Shown here one piece after another: positions 26,508 through 34,747 of a stretch of 64,000 nt of DNA. Both the position numbers and the translations under genes were made by a program. Positions within the stretch are counted from its first letter, which is position 1; every line of letters begins with the position of its first letter. This DNA comes from Bog-159 sp963707465 (GTDB lineage: Bacteria > Acidobacteriota > Terriglobia > Bryobacterales > Bryobacteraceae), in assembly GCA_963707465.1 (NCBI GenBank), contig CAVPQK010000030.1, positions 1 to 64,000 on the forward strand. Direction: 5' to 3'. Under the pieces are notes generated by a model that was not told the DNA's origin, ran no database searches, and worked only from the letters and a program-made list of their open reading frames with translations.

Positions 26508-27962
26508 TCAACGTTGGTCGATAAATAACAGCTCCGATAATCCCAGACCGATACGATCGTTCGGCCGCAGGATCACCGGACCGCCGATCCGGACGTCGTT
26601 GACGGTCACGCCGTTTTTGCTGTTTAAGTCTTCGATCACGTAGCGCCCACCGGCATCCAGCGTCAGGCGGGCATGTTTATTGCGGCCGATCAAAGGATCG
26701 TTCACCAGGGCGATCTCCGCATGATCCTGGTCGCGGGCGATGACCGCCGCATAATGAGATAAGACAAACTTCTTCCCGGCATCGGCGCCCCGCACAACCT
26801 CCAGCCATGCCCGGGGCACGACGATGGTTTCCTGTAGCGCCGAGGGAGGGCTTCGGCGCCGGAACCAAACCGCGGCCCCCGCCGCAATGACGACGAGCAA
26901 CGCCGCTCCACCCATCCAAACGCCAACGGGGACTTCGCGGCCGGCGCCGGTAGCCAAGACTGCGCTCGTAGATCCGGCTCGGCCGGCATGCACCAGGCTA
27001 ATTGTCGCGAGGCTTTCTGGGCGAATCGTTTGGGAAACGCGAAACTCGATCAGGTACGCAGTCTTGAGCTGATCGAGGGCCTGGGTGTAAGCGGCTGGAA
27101 TCGCGGCGGCGTCCGGCGATATATAAAAAGCGCCGTGGGTGACGGCGGATAGCTTTCGCAGTGTCTTCGTATCGGCCTTCGCGCCATAGGCGAGCGTGTA
27201 GATCTTGGTGTTAGTGTTCACCGCTTTTGCGACTACTTCCTCGAAATCCGATCTGACTGCCTTCGTCCTTCCCGTCGGTGAGAACCACGACCGCCGAGCG
27301 GATTGGGCGCGCCCGCGGCCAGGTCCAGGGCGTCGAAAATCGACTGGTAAAGCAGGGTCCTGGAATCGGCGGCCCGAAATTCGCCCCACCGCCGCCTGCA
27401 ACGACCCGATGTCATGTTTGAAACCGGTTACGATGCGCGCCTGGTCGCCGCAAGTGATCAGCGCCGCGTAATCCGCCGCGCCCAGGCGGCCGAGGAACGA
27501 TTCCGCGCCGGTGATGGCGCCTGCGATGGGGGCGCCCTTCATGCTGCCACTGATATCCATTACCAGGACCACCGATAGCGGCTGGTCCGGTGCCGATGCG
27601 GGTTCCACCTTGGCAATCGCCGCGGCACGCCGATCGAGGCTGGCGGCAAAATTGGCCGCCGTCAGACCCGTGACCGGGCGGCCCTGTTCGGAAACCGCCA
27701 CCAGCGCCCGGACCGTCCGATCGTTAGACGGCGCTATCTCTAAAATTTGGATACGCGGAGCCCTTTCCTGGCTGAACGCGAGAGCCGTCGGCAGTCCCAA
27801 CAAGAGAAGCGCGCCCAGCGCGCGCCGAATACCAGCCCGTGACGCAAGTCGTTGATACGACGTGGCGCAGGCACTCCTGCCTGCCGCGGCCGCACTCCTG
27901 TGGTCGCCTGGCGCCGGTTCCTGGCGCCAGAGAGGCTCCCGAAGGGATCGCCCGTTACTCAT
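26508..27962 (-). CDS. VWA-FHA membrane protein with a frame-scrambled VWA core
   Basis: The start at 27962 overlaps the upstream kinase stop (ATGA). Residues about 45-63 look like a signal peptide or first helix. The VWA domain has MIDAS DISGS (136-140). A membrane helix lies near 350-370 and an FHA domain at about 390-484. Residues 197-238 do not match the family. The expected strands (AADSRTLLYQSIFDALDLA and VVVLTDGKDEGSQ) are encoded in the two other frames between about 27385 and 27255, as if three single-base insertions had cancelled each other. The TDG MIDAS loop is thus lost from the annotated product. It may be decay, assembly error or compensated mutation. Confidence 0.75.
   Translation of the reverse strand: MSNGRSLREPLWRQEPAPGDHRSAAAAGRSACATSYQRLASRAGIRRALGALLLLGLPTALAFSQERAPRIQILEIAPSNDRTVRALVAVSEQGRPVTGLTAANFAASLDRRAAAIAKVEPASAPDQPLSVVLVMDISGSMKGAPIAGAITGAESFLGRLGAADYAALITCGDQARIVTGFKHDIGSLQAAVGRISGRRFQDPALPVDFRRPGPGRGRAQSARRSWFSPTGRTKAVRSDFEEVVAKAVNTNTKIYTLAYGAKADTKTLRKLSAVTHGAFYISPDAAAIPAAYTQALDQLKTAYLIEFRVSQTIRPESLATISLVHAGRAGSTSAVLATGAGREVPVGVWMGGAALLVVIAAGAAVWFRRRSPPSALQETIVVPRAWLEVVRGADAGKKFVLSHYAAVIARDQDHAEIALVNDPLIGRNKHARLTLDAGGRYVIEDLNSKNGVTVNDVRIGGPVILRPNDRIGLGLSELLFIDQR
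27842..27935. repeat. Possible interspersed GC-rich repeat in the VWA gene start
   Basis: The stretch contains short inverted and repeated units (GGCGCAGGCACTCCTGCCTGC; CTGGCGCCGGTTCCTGGCGCC). It encodes the low-complexity segment before the signal peptide of the VWA-FHA protein. It looks like a small repeat inserted into the 5' coding region. I saw no second full copy in the window. Confidence 0.35.
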
Positions 27963-29389
27963 GTGTCACCTCCGTAACTCGGGCTGTTTGGGAAACAGCT
28001 TCGAGCGGCTTGTTCGAGGGACTGTCGCATTTCCATTGCCGTTCGGAACCGCTCCATCTCCTTTTTGCGCACGGCGCGATCGATGACCGCCGCGATGGGC
28101 TCAGGTATCTTTTCGTTTCGCTGACGGATAGGAATCGGCTCGTCTTCGAGCACTACCAGGATGGGGTCCTTCTGTTTTTTGCCCCTCCCTTCTCCTAACA
28201 GGCGTTCGAGCGGAGACGCCACATCGAAAGGCAGACGGCCGGTCAGGACATAATAAGAAGTCACGCCGAGCGAATAAACGTCGGCCGGAGGCGTCACATA
28301 GCGGTAATTCAGGATCTGCTCGGGCGCCATGTACAGCACGGTTCCGGCGGCTTCGCCATCGCGGGTCATCATGGAAGCGCCGGCTTCAGCGAAGCTCTTC
28401 GCCAGGCCGAAATCGCAGACCTTTAGGGTGGTCTGGCCGTCCGCGGAGCGGCCTAGCAAGAGGTTGCTCGGCTTCACGTCCCGGTGCACGTAGCCGCACT
28501 CGTGCGCGTACTGCAACCCTCGCAGCGCCTGCCGCAAGATCGGAAGGGCCTCCGCGGGCGGCAGCGGTCCCCGCCGGCCATTGGCTACCAGTTCGCCGAC
28601 ATCGCCGCCATCGAGCCATTCCGAAACCAGGAAATGTTGTTCACCACTCCAACTCTGTTTGTACAGCCGGACGACATTCGGGTGCCGGAGCTGGGTCATG
28701 ACATCGATTTCGCGTTGGAACAAGCGGAGCGCGCGCTCGTCGGACGATTTGGGCGCGTGCAGCGTCTTAAGCGCGACCACGGAGCCCGTGCTCTCGTGCC
28801 AGGCCTGATAGACGACGCCCATTCCGCCGCGCCCGATTTGGCGCAGCAGGCGATAGTCGCCGATCTTTCCGCCCTTGGCCCACAATTCGCTCGTCGCGGC
28901 GCAGACCGCGCACATGTGATTGACGCACTCGCTGAGATCCATTTGCGCCTCGCCTTCGCCGCCGGCGGGCACATCGGCGCGACACACACAGCACTGCCGG
29001 GGTGGGGCGGCGATCGCTCTCCGCGGTTGCGGCGGCGGCGGTTCAGGGACGGCTTGCGCGCCGTTGCCGGGAGGCGGCTCGACCGCATCGCCGCCGACTT
29101 GCTCGATGGCAAGTTCCGTCTGTCCGATCCGGATGCGGTCGCCGCTGTGGATGTCGCCGTGATGGCGCTTTCTTCCGTTCACGAAAGTGCCGTTCTTGCT
29201 GTTCAAATCCGTAAGAAAAAGGTTCGGCGGGTAGATCTCGATCAGGCAATGATTGCGGGAAACAAAGAGATCGTTCTCCGGCAGGCGGAGGTGGGCTTCG
29301 ATGGCGCGGCCGATCAGGAAGCGGTCCGGATGACCGAAGGTAAAGGTAAGCCCCGCGCTGGGCCCTTCTTGCACTTGGAATCTCCACAT
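27959..29389 (-). CDS. FHA-zinc ribbon-Ser/Thr kinase
   Basis: This is a 476-residue protein. The N-terminal FHA domain (about 1-100) has VSRNHCLI and DLNSKNGTFVNG. A Pro-rich linker leads to a Cys cluster (CCVC ... CAVC). The kinase domain has GRGGMGVVYQ, VALKTL, YVHRDVKPSN, DFG and GTVLYMAPE. No membrane helix is seen. The gene at 43943-45415 has the same three-part plan, down to a shared EDEPIPI/EEEPIPV motif after the kinase lobe, so the two are paralogues. It is followed by the VWA-FHA gene with ATGA overlap. Confidence 0.92.
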   Translation of the reverse strand: MWRFQVQEGPSAGLTFTFGHPDRFLIGRAIEAHLRLPENDLFVSRNHCLIEIYPPNLFLTDLNSKNGTFVNGRKRHHGDIHSGDRIRIGQTELAIEQVGGDAVEPPPGNGAQAVPEPPPPQPRRAIAAPPRQCCVCRADVPAGGEGEAQMDLSECVNHMCAVCAATSELWAKGGKIGDYRLLRQIGRGGMGVVYQAWHESTGSVVALKTLHAPKSSDERALRLFQREIDVMTQLRHPNVVRLYKQSWSGEQHFLVSEWLDGGDVGELVANGRRGPLPPAEALPILRQALRGLQYAHECGYVHRDVKPSNLLLGRSADGQTTLKVCDFGLAKSFAEAGASMMTRDGEAAGTVLYMAPEQILNYRYVTPPADVYSLGVTSYYVLTGRLPFDVASPLERLLGEGRGKKQKDPILVVLEDEPIPIRQRNEKIPEPIAAVIDRAVRKKEMERFRTAMEMRQSLEQAARSCFPNSPSYGGDT

Positions 29390-29482
29390 GTCGCTGTGGC
29401 CTTAAGACAGGTAATCTTAGCATTGCAGGATCATGGCCGCATAATTGACGCTCCTTGCGCGGCCGTGCGATGTGGGTTCATC

Positions 29483-30289
29483 CTAGCGCGGCATCGCGGC
29501 CGCTCCCGCCCGCGGGGGAGTAAACACGATTCGTCCGTCCTGATCCTGGAAGGGATCCCACTCCAAGCCGATATCCTTTTCCGCCGCGAGCCGCATGAGA
29601 CTGCGCAGCAGCGGAAAAGAATCCTGCGATACCAGGCAGCGAATGTATTGTTTCTGGGGAACGATATTCGACAGGGCTAGTTCGAACTTGCTTCCGGCCG
29701 CCGTAGCATCGGCGAATGTTTCGCCAACGGATGTCCGCCGCAGCACGCGAAACGCCACTCCATCGGCGTCGATGGTGCGCACGCTATAGTAACGTTCGTC
29801 GACCGGAAGCACCCGTCCGGCATAAAGCTGGAACCACACCGGCTCCTTGCCGGAACCCGCCGGCCTTGCGCCGGTCCGCACCGGCGCATCCACGGCCACT
29901 CGCTCGACGCCGGCGACCAATCGGAGCCTTTCCAACTGCGCCTTCCGCCGGGCCAGGAGCGCGGCCAGTTGGTGCGCGTCGCGCTCCGCGGCTGGGGAGG
30001 GGGATGGCTCCAAACCGGCGTTTGCCGTCAGACGATCCAGTTCCGTATCCATCCGCTTCTTGGTCTGGCGCAAGGATTGCAGTTCCCGGTCGGTGCCTGC
30101 CAGTTGCACGCGCCAGCGCGCGCTGGGGTCGGCTGTTACCCCGTGCGCGGGCTCCGCCACCGGCGTTTGCGCGCGGCGCGCCTGATCCATGTTGGTCTGC
30201 GTGGGCAAAAGAAACCAGAGCGTTCCTCCCATGGTGGCAAGCATTAAGAGCAGCACGAAAGTCAGCGGGAGCGCGTAATCGGGTCGCAT
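29483..30289 (-). CDS. ExbD-like membrane protein, type 2 (set A)
   Basis: This is a 268-residue protein. One N-terminal membrane helix (LPLTFVLLLMLATMGGTLWF) is followed by a periplasmic coiled coil (about 55-125) and a globular end. The end resembles the gene at 37809-38444: both have a Phe-x-x-x-x-x-Gly-Arg-x-x-Pro strand, a GETF/GETT turn, PQKQYI/PQDKYI and a final Trp. I therefore call it the set-A partner of that protein. The transmembrane Asp of ExbD is not evident. It is probably part of a membrane complex with the two genes upstream. Confidence 0.6.
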   Translation of the reverse strand: MRPDYALPLTFVLLLMLATMGGTLWFLLPTQTNMDQARRAQTPVAEPAHGVTADPSARWRVQLAGTDRELQSLRQTKKRMDTELDRLTANAGLEPSPSPAAERDAHQLAALLARRKAQLERLRLVAGVERVAVDAPVRTGARPAGSGKEPVWFQLYAGRVLPVDERYYSVRTIDADGVAFRVLRRTSVGETFADATAAGSKFELALSNIVPQKQYIRCLVSQDSFPLLRSLMRLAAEKDIGLEWDPFQDQDGRIVFTPPRAGAAAMPR

Positions 30290-30300
30290 TTCCAGCCTCT

Positions 30301-31032
30301 TTAACGAAAAATCAATTGCCAGTCTTCATCTATGGGCGTCAGGCTGTATTCGATATGGCCGGCGTCGAGCAATTTGACGGCTGCCGCGCAAGAATCGAAG
30401 CCGGATGGCCTGACCAGCAGAACCGTCCGGGCCGCACCCAGAGCCGCCGCTAATGGCGCGTTGCCGTTCTGTAACTCCCCGTTGGCAAAATGGGTACTCT
30501 GGGGTTGCAAGGTCACTCCATCCTTTGCGCATTCCACCCAGCGAGGCTTTTCCGCCGGGCTGCTTATCCAGCGGTTGACATCCACCTCCCGCGTGTCTTC
30601 CTGTCGCTTTTGCACTTCGGCGATCTGCGTATCCATGCGCGCGATTTCTCCGGAAAGAGCCTGCGGTTCCATGGGCACTCCTTCGAAATCCGTTGCGTCC
30701 GGCTTTGCCGCCAACGCCAAACTGTCCTGCAGCTTCTGCTGGACTCCCAATTGCCTCGATTCCAAATCGACATCGCGGCGTAAAGCCGCCATTTGGTCCT
30801 GCCGCGCGGCGATCTCTTCGCGGAAATAGTTGATATCCGCGAACCGGCTAACGGGTGGCGGACTGCTCCTTTGCGGCGCTTTACCTTTGGCCACGCTGAA
30901 TTCCGCGAGACGCACGCCGGCATCCGCCGACATGAGATTGACGGATCCCATTCCCAGGCTGACCACGGCCACGGCTACGGCGAGGCTGCCCACCATGATA
31001 ACCACTCCGCCAGTCCATTCTTCATTCCCCAT
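30301..31032 (-). CDS. ExbD-like membrane protein, type 1 (set A)
   Basis: This is a 243-residue protein. One membrane helix near residues 9-30 is followed by a long coiled coil (about 60-150) and a small C-terminal domain. The C-terminal domain has TVLLVRPSGFDSC, which matches YALFAVRPSGFENY in the gene at 37345-37812; both also have a preceding short WVEC/IEW strand. In TolR and ExbD a similar strand-helix unit forms the periplasmic dimer. It lies 20 bp after the ExbB-like gene. A role as stator or periplasmic sensor is inferred. Confidence 0.6.
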   Translation of the reverse strand: MGNEEWTGGVVIMVGSLAVAVAVVSLGMGSVNLMSADAGVRLAEFSVAKGKAPQRSSPPPVSRFADINYFREEIAARQDQMAALRRDVDLESRQLGVQQKLQDSLALAAKPDATDFEGVPMEPQALSGEIARMDTQIAEVQKRQEDTREVDVNRWISSPAEKPRWVECAKDGVTLQPQSTHFANGELQNGNAPLAAALGAARTVLLVRPSGFDSCAAAVKLLDAGHIEYSLTPIDEDWQLIFR

Positions 31033-31052
31033 ATTGGCGATTTCAAGCGCCG

Positions 31053-31895
31053 TCAGCGCCCCTGTTGCATCCTGGCGGCCATTCCGTTAAGCAGCCGGTC
31101 CTGAGCCATTCCCAAGCTGGAGAAAAACTCCTGCATGGCCTCTCTCATAACGGTTCTCAGGGTGGCGTCGAGAGAGGGCGGCTTCAAAAACAGACGCGCC
31201 ATCTCGGCGGCCATTTCGTCCAGCGAGGAGAGCAAACGGTATTCCTGCTGCTGCAGGACAAATATAATTACCGAAAGGATCACGGCAACCGCCAACCCTA
31301 ATAAGGTCGTATCGAAGGCGGTGCTGGAGGAAAGCGCAAAGCTCCGTAAAGCGCTGCGGATTGCGCTTAAGTCGCCGGATCCGCTTAAGTGCGCCAAGTC
31401 CCCGACGCCGGCCCGCAACCCATCCAGAGTGCCTAGTAAGCCGATGATGGGAGGAAGCGTGCGAACCCAGTTCACCGCGGAGTAGCGTTGTTCAATTTCG
31501 GTCCGGTCGCGCTGCGCCAGACGGTCGACCAGCGGTCCCACATCCTCCTGGCGTCCGTACCCCCGCCACAACGCCGCCACTCGCCTGCCGACCAAAGATC
31601 GCTGGTATTCGGCGGGAATGTTACGAGTCAAGCTGGCCGCTTGGTCCGGCGACATGCGCAGGCTGGGCATTTCGAGGCGCAAGGCATTGTTCTCGGTCAG
31701 TTGGGTCAGAAACCGGAGCACGAGCATCCAGATACCCAGCCACAACAGAAAGACGCTGCAGTGCTGGTAATAGCCGCGGTTGCAAAAGAACTCATAGAGA
31801 GCGTCGCCTCCCGGTCTCCGATAGAGAAATGCGTATGTGAGCGCGGTTGAAGGGATACTCAAAGCAGGAAGAAGAGACAGGGACCTATATCGCAT
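31053..31895 (-). CDS. ExbB/MotA-like proton-channel family protein (set A)
   Basis: This is a 280-residue protein. A membrane helix near 45-63 is followed by a cytosolic helical part, then the MotA/TolQ/ExbB core: LPPIIGLLGTLDGLRAGVGD and SSTAFDTTLLGLAVAVILSV, two helices with a conserved Thr-Ala-Phe-Asp-Thr loop. A short cytosolic tail follows. It is the first gene of the minus-strand train, 96 bp from the divergent plus-strand gene. With the two ExbD-like proteins it should form an ion-motive-force-using inner-membrane complex. Confidence 0.82.
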   Translation of the reverse strand: MRYRSLSLLPALSIPSTALTYAFLYRRPGGDALYEFFCNRGYYQHCSVFLLWLGIWMLVLRFLTQLTENNALRLEMPSLRMSPDQAASLTRNIPAEYQRSLVGRRVAALWRGYGRQEDVGPLVDRLAQRDRTEIEQRYSAVNWVRTLPPIIGLLGTLDGLRAGVGDLAHLSGSGDLSAIRSALRSFALSSSTAFDTTLLGLAVAVILSVIIFVLQQQEYRLLSSLDEMAAEMARLFLKPPSLDATLRTVMREAMQEFFSSLGMAQDRLLNGMAARMQQGR

Positions 31896-31913
31896 GCACC
31901 GGCCTTCCCATAG

Positions 31914-31942
31914 TTGAATGCAAAGCGTAATTAATATATCAT
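31914..31942 (+). promoter_or_regulatory. Sigma70-like promoter in the divergent intergenic region
   Basis: TTGAAT (31914-31919) and TATCAT (31937-31942) are separated by 17 bp and lie in an AT-rich island within GC-rich DNA. A transcript would start near 31949, about 43 bases before the TTG start of the FHA/pseudo-protease gene. The minus-strand promoter was not resolved, although the same AT-rich core includes TATGAT on that strand. Confidence 0.6.
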
Positions 31943-31963
31943 AGGGACTGCTTTTGAGTCCCT
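31943..31963. promoter_or_regulatory. 7-bp inverted repeat next to the divergent promoter
   Basis: AGGGACT-GCTTTTG-AGTCCCT lies at the predicted plus-strand transcript start. It may be an operator or a 5' leader hairpin. The locus regulator at 21319-24954 is a candidate binder, which is inference only. Confidence 0.4.
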
Positions 31964-31991
31964 TCTGTTACGAAGAGAGTCGGAGGATTCC

Positions 31992-33875
31992 TTGCAATTT
32001 GTTTTGCTCCGCCAGTCCGAGCCTGGCGCCGGGTTACGGTTTGCGTTCGACACCGAGACTAGCGGCGAGGTGCTCTTGGGCCGCGACCCGAGTTGCCAGG
32101 TGCCGCTTGATCCCAGCAGCGACATGGTCGCCGCCATATTCCACGCGCGCATCCAACCCGACCCGAAATCCCCGTCGGGCTTGATGGTCATCGATTTGAA
32201 CAGTCGAAGCGGAACCTACGTGAATGGTGTTCCAGTGCGAGGCCAGGCCGCTCTGGCGCCGAACTCCATTCTCACGCTGGGCCGGCGGGACGGGCAAACG
32301 GGTCCGGAGTTTCTGGTGAACATTGGCGCGGGAGGCTTCCAACCTGCCTCGCCGCCAGTCCGCGAGGCGGAGGCCGCGGGGACATTCGATCCTCCGCATT
32401 TCGCGCCGCCCCCGCCAGCGCGGGCAGCCCAACCTCCGCGCGCTCCCGACGCGCCTGTCTACGCCGCGCCGCCGGCGCCCCCGGAGCCGCCCGGCGCGCT
32501 GGGTCCTTCCCCGGCCCCCATGGCTCATCCGGTGGAATCGCCGCGCATGCCCGATCCCCCTCCCTACACCCCGCCACCGCCAGCGTGGGGACCAGAGCCC
32601 GTCCCCGCGCCTGTTCAGGGTGCGGCGGCTTGGCAGCCTCAGCCAGACGCGGCCGCGGCCCTCGCTCCGGGCGGGGCGCCGCCGGCCGGTAGTCCACGAA
32701 ACTGGTGGGAGGACAAGCTTCCCGGCGTGGAATCGATCCAGCAAGCCGCCCAACGCGCCGGCAACTCCGGCCTTCCAAAGCACGTGGATGTCCGCGAATC
32801 CAAGTTCCGGCTGAGGGCCGCCGTTATCGTCGCCGTTTCAGCTATTGCCGTCTTATTCGCGCTGTATTTGATCCGGCAACGGGAACCTTCGACGTGGTCC
32901 GCCCCCGCCATTGAGGAAGCGTACGGTAATTCCATTTTGGCGACCGAATTGAGTTGGAAGTTGGTGGATAGCGGGTCGGGCAAGCAGGCGTTTCTCTGGC
33001 ATCCCCGTCTGCCTTTCAAGCCGAACGATCACCGCGTGGCGATCTTTAAGGGCAAGGAACGCGCTTTGGTTTTCGTCCGGATGCCGGACGGTGGCATCGA
33101 ACCGGTGTTGGTGCTCGCCTCAGGCGCTCCCGATGGCCAACCGGCCGGCGGCACGACTAACGGATCTGCCGTCGCCGTAGATAGCGGTGGTTTCGTGCTC
33201 ACCGGCCTCCGCAACGCGGCTCCCTGGACTCTTCCTTATGAATGGGGTCCGGGTTCGTTTCCGGCTATTCTGATCGACCCCCAAACTAAGCAGATCGACG
33301 TCATCGACCGGCTCACCCAGAACTGGATGCCATTGCATGCGCGGGCCGTGGTCTCCGCCCCGCCAACCGTCGAGGGCTTAGCCGGCGGCTCTCTTTCACC
33401 TGTTTCGGTAGTGCTGGAGGGACGCAGCGATCTCTACCGGGCGCGCCTGCGCGACACCACATCCTGGTTTCCCGCCAATCCGGCCGCTACCAGTGAGGGT
33501 TCTCCACTGGCGGTGGCCAAGCTGCAAACCAACCAATCCCTGGCGGAGGTCCGCATTCCCGAAGCGGATCCGCCGCTGCCATTGGGGCAACGCGTTTTTG
33601 TGATTGGATACATCGGTCCGCCGGAAAGCGCCCAATTGAAAGCGGCGGAATTCCAAGTGCTAAAGGCTGAAACCACTTCCGCGAACGGAAGCGACGAGTT
33701 CCCGCTCCTGGCGGGCAGCTTTTCGGGGATTGGCCAGGACGGGTCGGCGGTCTTCGATTCCAAGGGGCGGCTGGCCGGGTTGTTGCGGGTGATCGTGAGC
33801 AACGGAGGATATCAGGGAGAAATTGTTCCGATCCGTAATGGACGCCAACTGGTGCGCTCGGACGGAACGAGATGA
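31992..33875 (+). CDS. FHA membrane protein with trypsin-like pseudo-protease domain
   Basis: The start is TTG 31992, supported by GGAGG 5 bases upstream. The 627 residues include an FHA-like domain (about 1-115; the usual SxxH reads AIFH), a long Pro/Ala-rich region (about 120-240), a membrane helix near 275-295 and an outer trypsin-fold domain. In the latter the His region reads GFVLTGLRNA in place of LTNxHV, and the GxSGG region reads GQDGSAVFD, so both catalytic His and Ser appear lost. It is probably a binding or sensing domain and not a protease. It is the first gene of the plus-strand operon and overlaps the PP2C start. Confidence 0.75.
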   Translation: MQFVLLRQSEPGAGLRFAFDTETSGEVLLGRDPSCQVPLDPSSDMVAAIFHARIQPDPKSPSGLMVIDLNSRSGTYVNGVPVRGQAALAPNSILTLGRRDGQTGPEFLVNIGAGGFQPASPPVREAEAAGTFDPPHFAPPPPARAAQPPRAPDAPVYAAPPAPPEPPGALGPSPAPMAHPVESPRMPDPPPYTPPPPAWGPEPVPAPVQGAAAWQPQPDAAAALAPGGAPPAGSPRNWWEDKLPGVESIQQAAQRAGNSGLPKHVDVRESKFRLRAAVIVAVSAIAVLFALYLIRQREPSTWSAPAIEEAYGNSILATELSWKLVDSGSGKQAFLWHPRLPFKPNDHRVAIFKGKERALVFVRMPDGGIEPVLVLASGAPDGQPAGGTTNGSAVAVDSGGFVLTGLRNAAPWTLPYEWGPGSFPAILIDPQTKQIDVIDRLTQNWMPLHARAVVSAPPTVEGLAGGSLSPVSVVLEGRSDLYRARLRDTTSWFPANPAATSEGSPLAVAKLQTNQSLAEVRIPEADPPLPLGQRVFVIGYIGPPESAQLKAAEFQVLKAETTSANGSDEFPLLAGSFSGIGQDGSAVFDSKGRLAGLLRVIVSNGGYQGEIVPIRNGRQLVRSDGTR

Positions 33876-34747
33876 ATTTGTGGGATTTATGGCGCCGGGC
33901 GCGAACGTTGGGCATCCCCGCGGGCGAAGAAACCGGTTTCGCAAAAAGCTCCCTTCGTGTAAAGGCCGCGTTTCGATCCGACGCCGGGGGACGCGCCAAC
34001 AACGAAGACCAATGCGCGGTGCGCATTCCCGGTGAGGGTGACCCTTGGTTCTCCCGCGGCTGGCTAGCCATCGTGGCCGACGGCATGGGCGGACATAACG
34101 CCGGGAGCGTCGCGAGCAAGTTGACGGTGGACTGCGTGGTCCGGGAGTATTACGAAAGCCCGGATACGCCGGCCCGTTCGCTGCGGTCGGCTGTTTTTTC
34201 CGCCAATCGGGGCATCCGCAAAGAGGCCCGCCGCAACAAATTGCAAGCTGGGATGGGGGCCACCTGCACGGTATTGGTCGGCGTGGGAGACCGGGCGTAC
34301 CTGGCCCATGTCGGCGACTCGCGATTGTATCTGCTGAGGGATGGGCTTATTTTACGGCTCACCGAGGACCATTCCGTAAGCGGCGGACTGGTGCGACGGG
34401 GATTGCCTTCTCCCGATCGGGCGGCTGGCGTGGGGGAGCGCAGTATCGTCCTGCGTGCTTTGGGCGTCGATCCGGATGTGGTGGTGGCGGAATGGGACGC
34501 GCCCTTGCCGCTCTTGCCCGGAGACCGTTTCATCCTGTGCACGGACGGCCTGTCGAACGCGCTGGAAGACGAAGACATCCGCGGCGCCGGCGGCGATCCG
34601 GATTGCGACGCGGCGTGCCAGTCTCTGATGGCCTTTGCGTCGGAGAAAGGCGCCGCCGATAATGTCACTATGGTCATCGTGGATATAACCGCGCCGCCCG
34701 CCGCCGATTCGCCGGCCGATTCACAAGTTTCCGAGGTAGCATCATGA
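33872..34747 (+). CDS. PP2C-type Ser/Thr phosphatase, second copy
   Basis: This is a 291-residue protein. The PP2C motifs are NNEDQCAV, AIVADGMGGHNAG, AHVGDSRLYLL, LCTDGLSNAL and AADNVTMVIV. About 30 residues precede the domain. Its start overlaps the FHA gene stop (ATGA) and its stop overlaps the kinase start (ATGA), so the three are co-translated. It is the plus-strand counterpart of the phosphatase at 24958-25677, but the two are not close copies. Confidence 0.93.
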   Translation: MNLWDLWRRARTLGIPAGEETGFAKSSLRVKAAFRSDAGGRANNEDQCAVRIPGEGDPWFSRGWLAIVADGMGGHNAGSVASKLTVDCVVREYYESPDTPARSLRSAVFSANRGIRKEARRNKLQAGMGATCTVLVGVGDRAYLAHVGDSRLYLLRDGLILRLTEDHSVSGGLVRRGLPSPDRAAGVGERSIVLRALGVDPDVVVAEWDAPLPLLPGDRFILCTDGLSNALEDEDIRGAGGDPDCDAACQSLMAFASEKGAADNVTMVIVDITAPPAADSPADSQVSEVAS

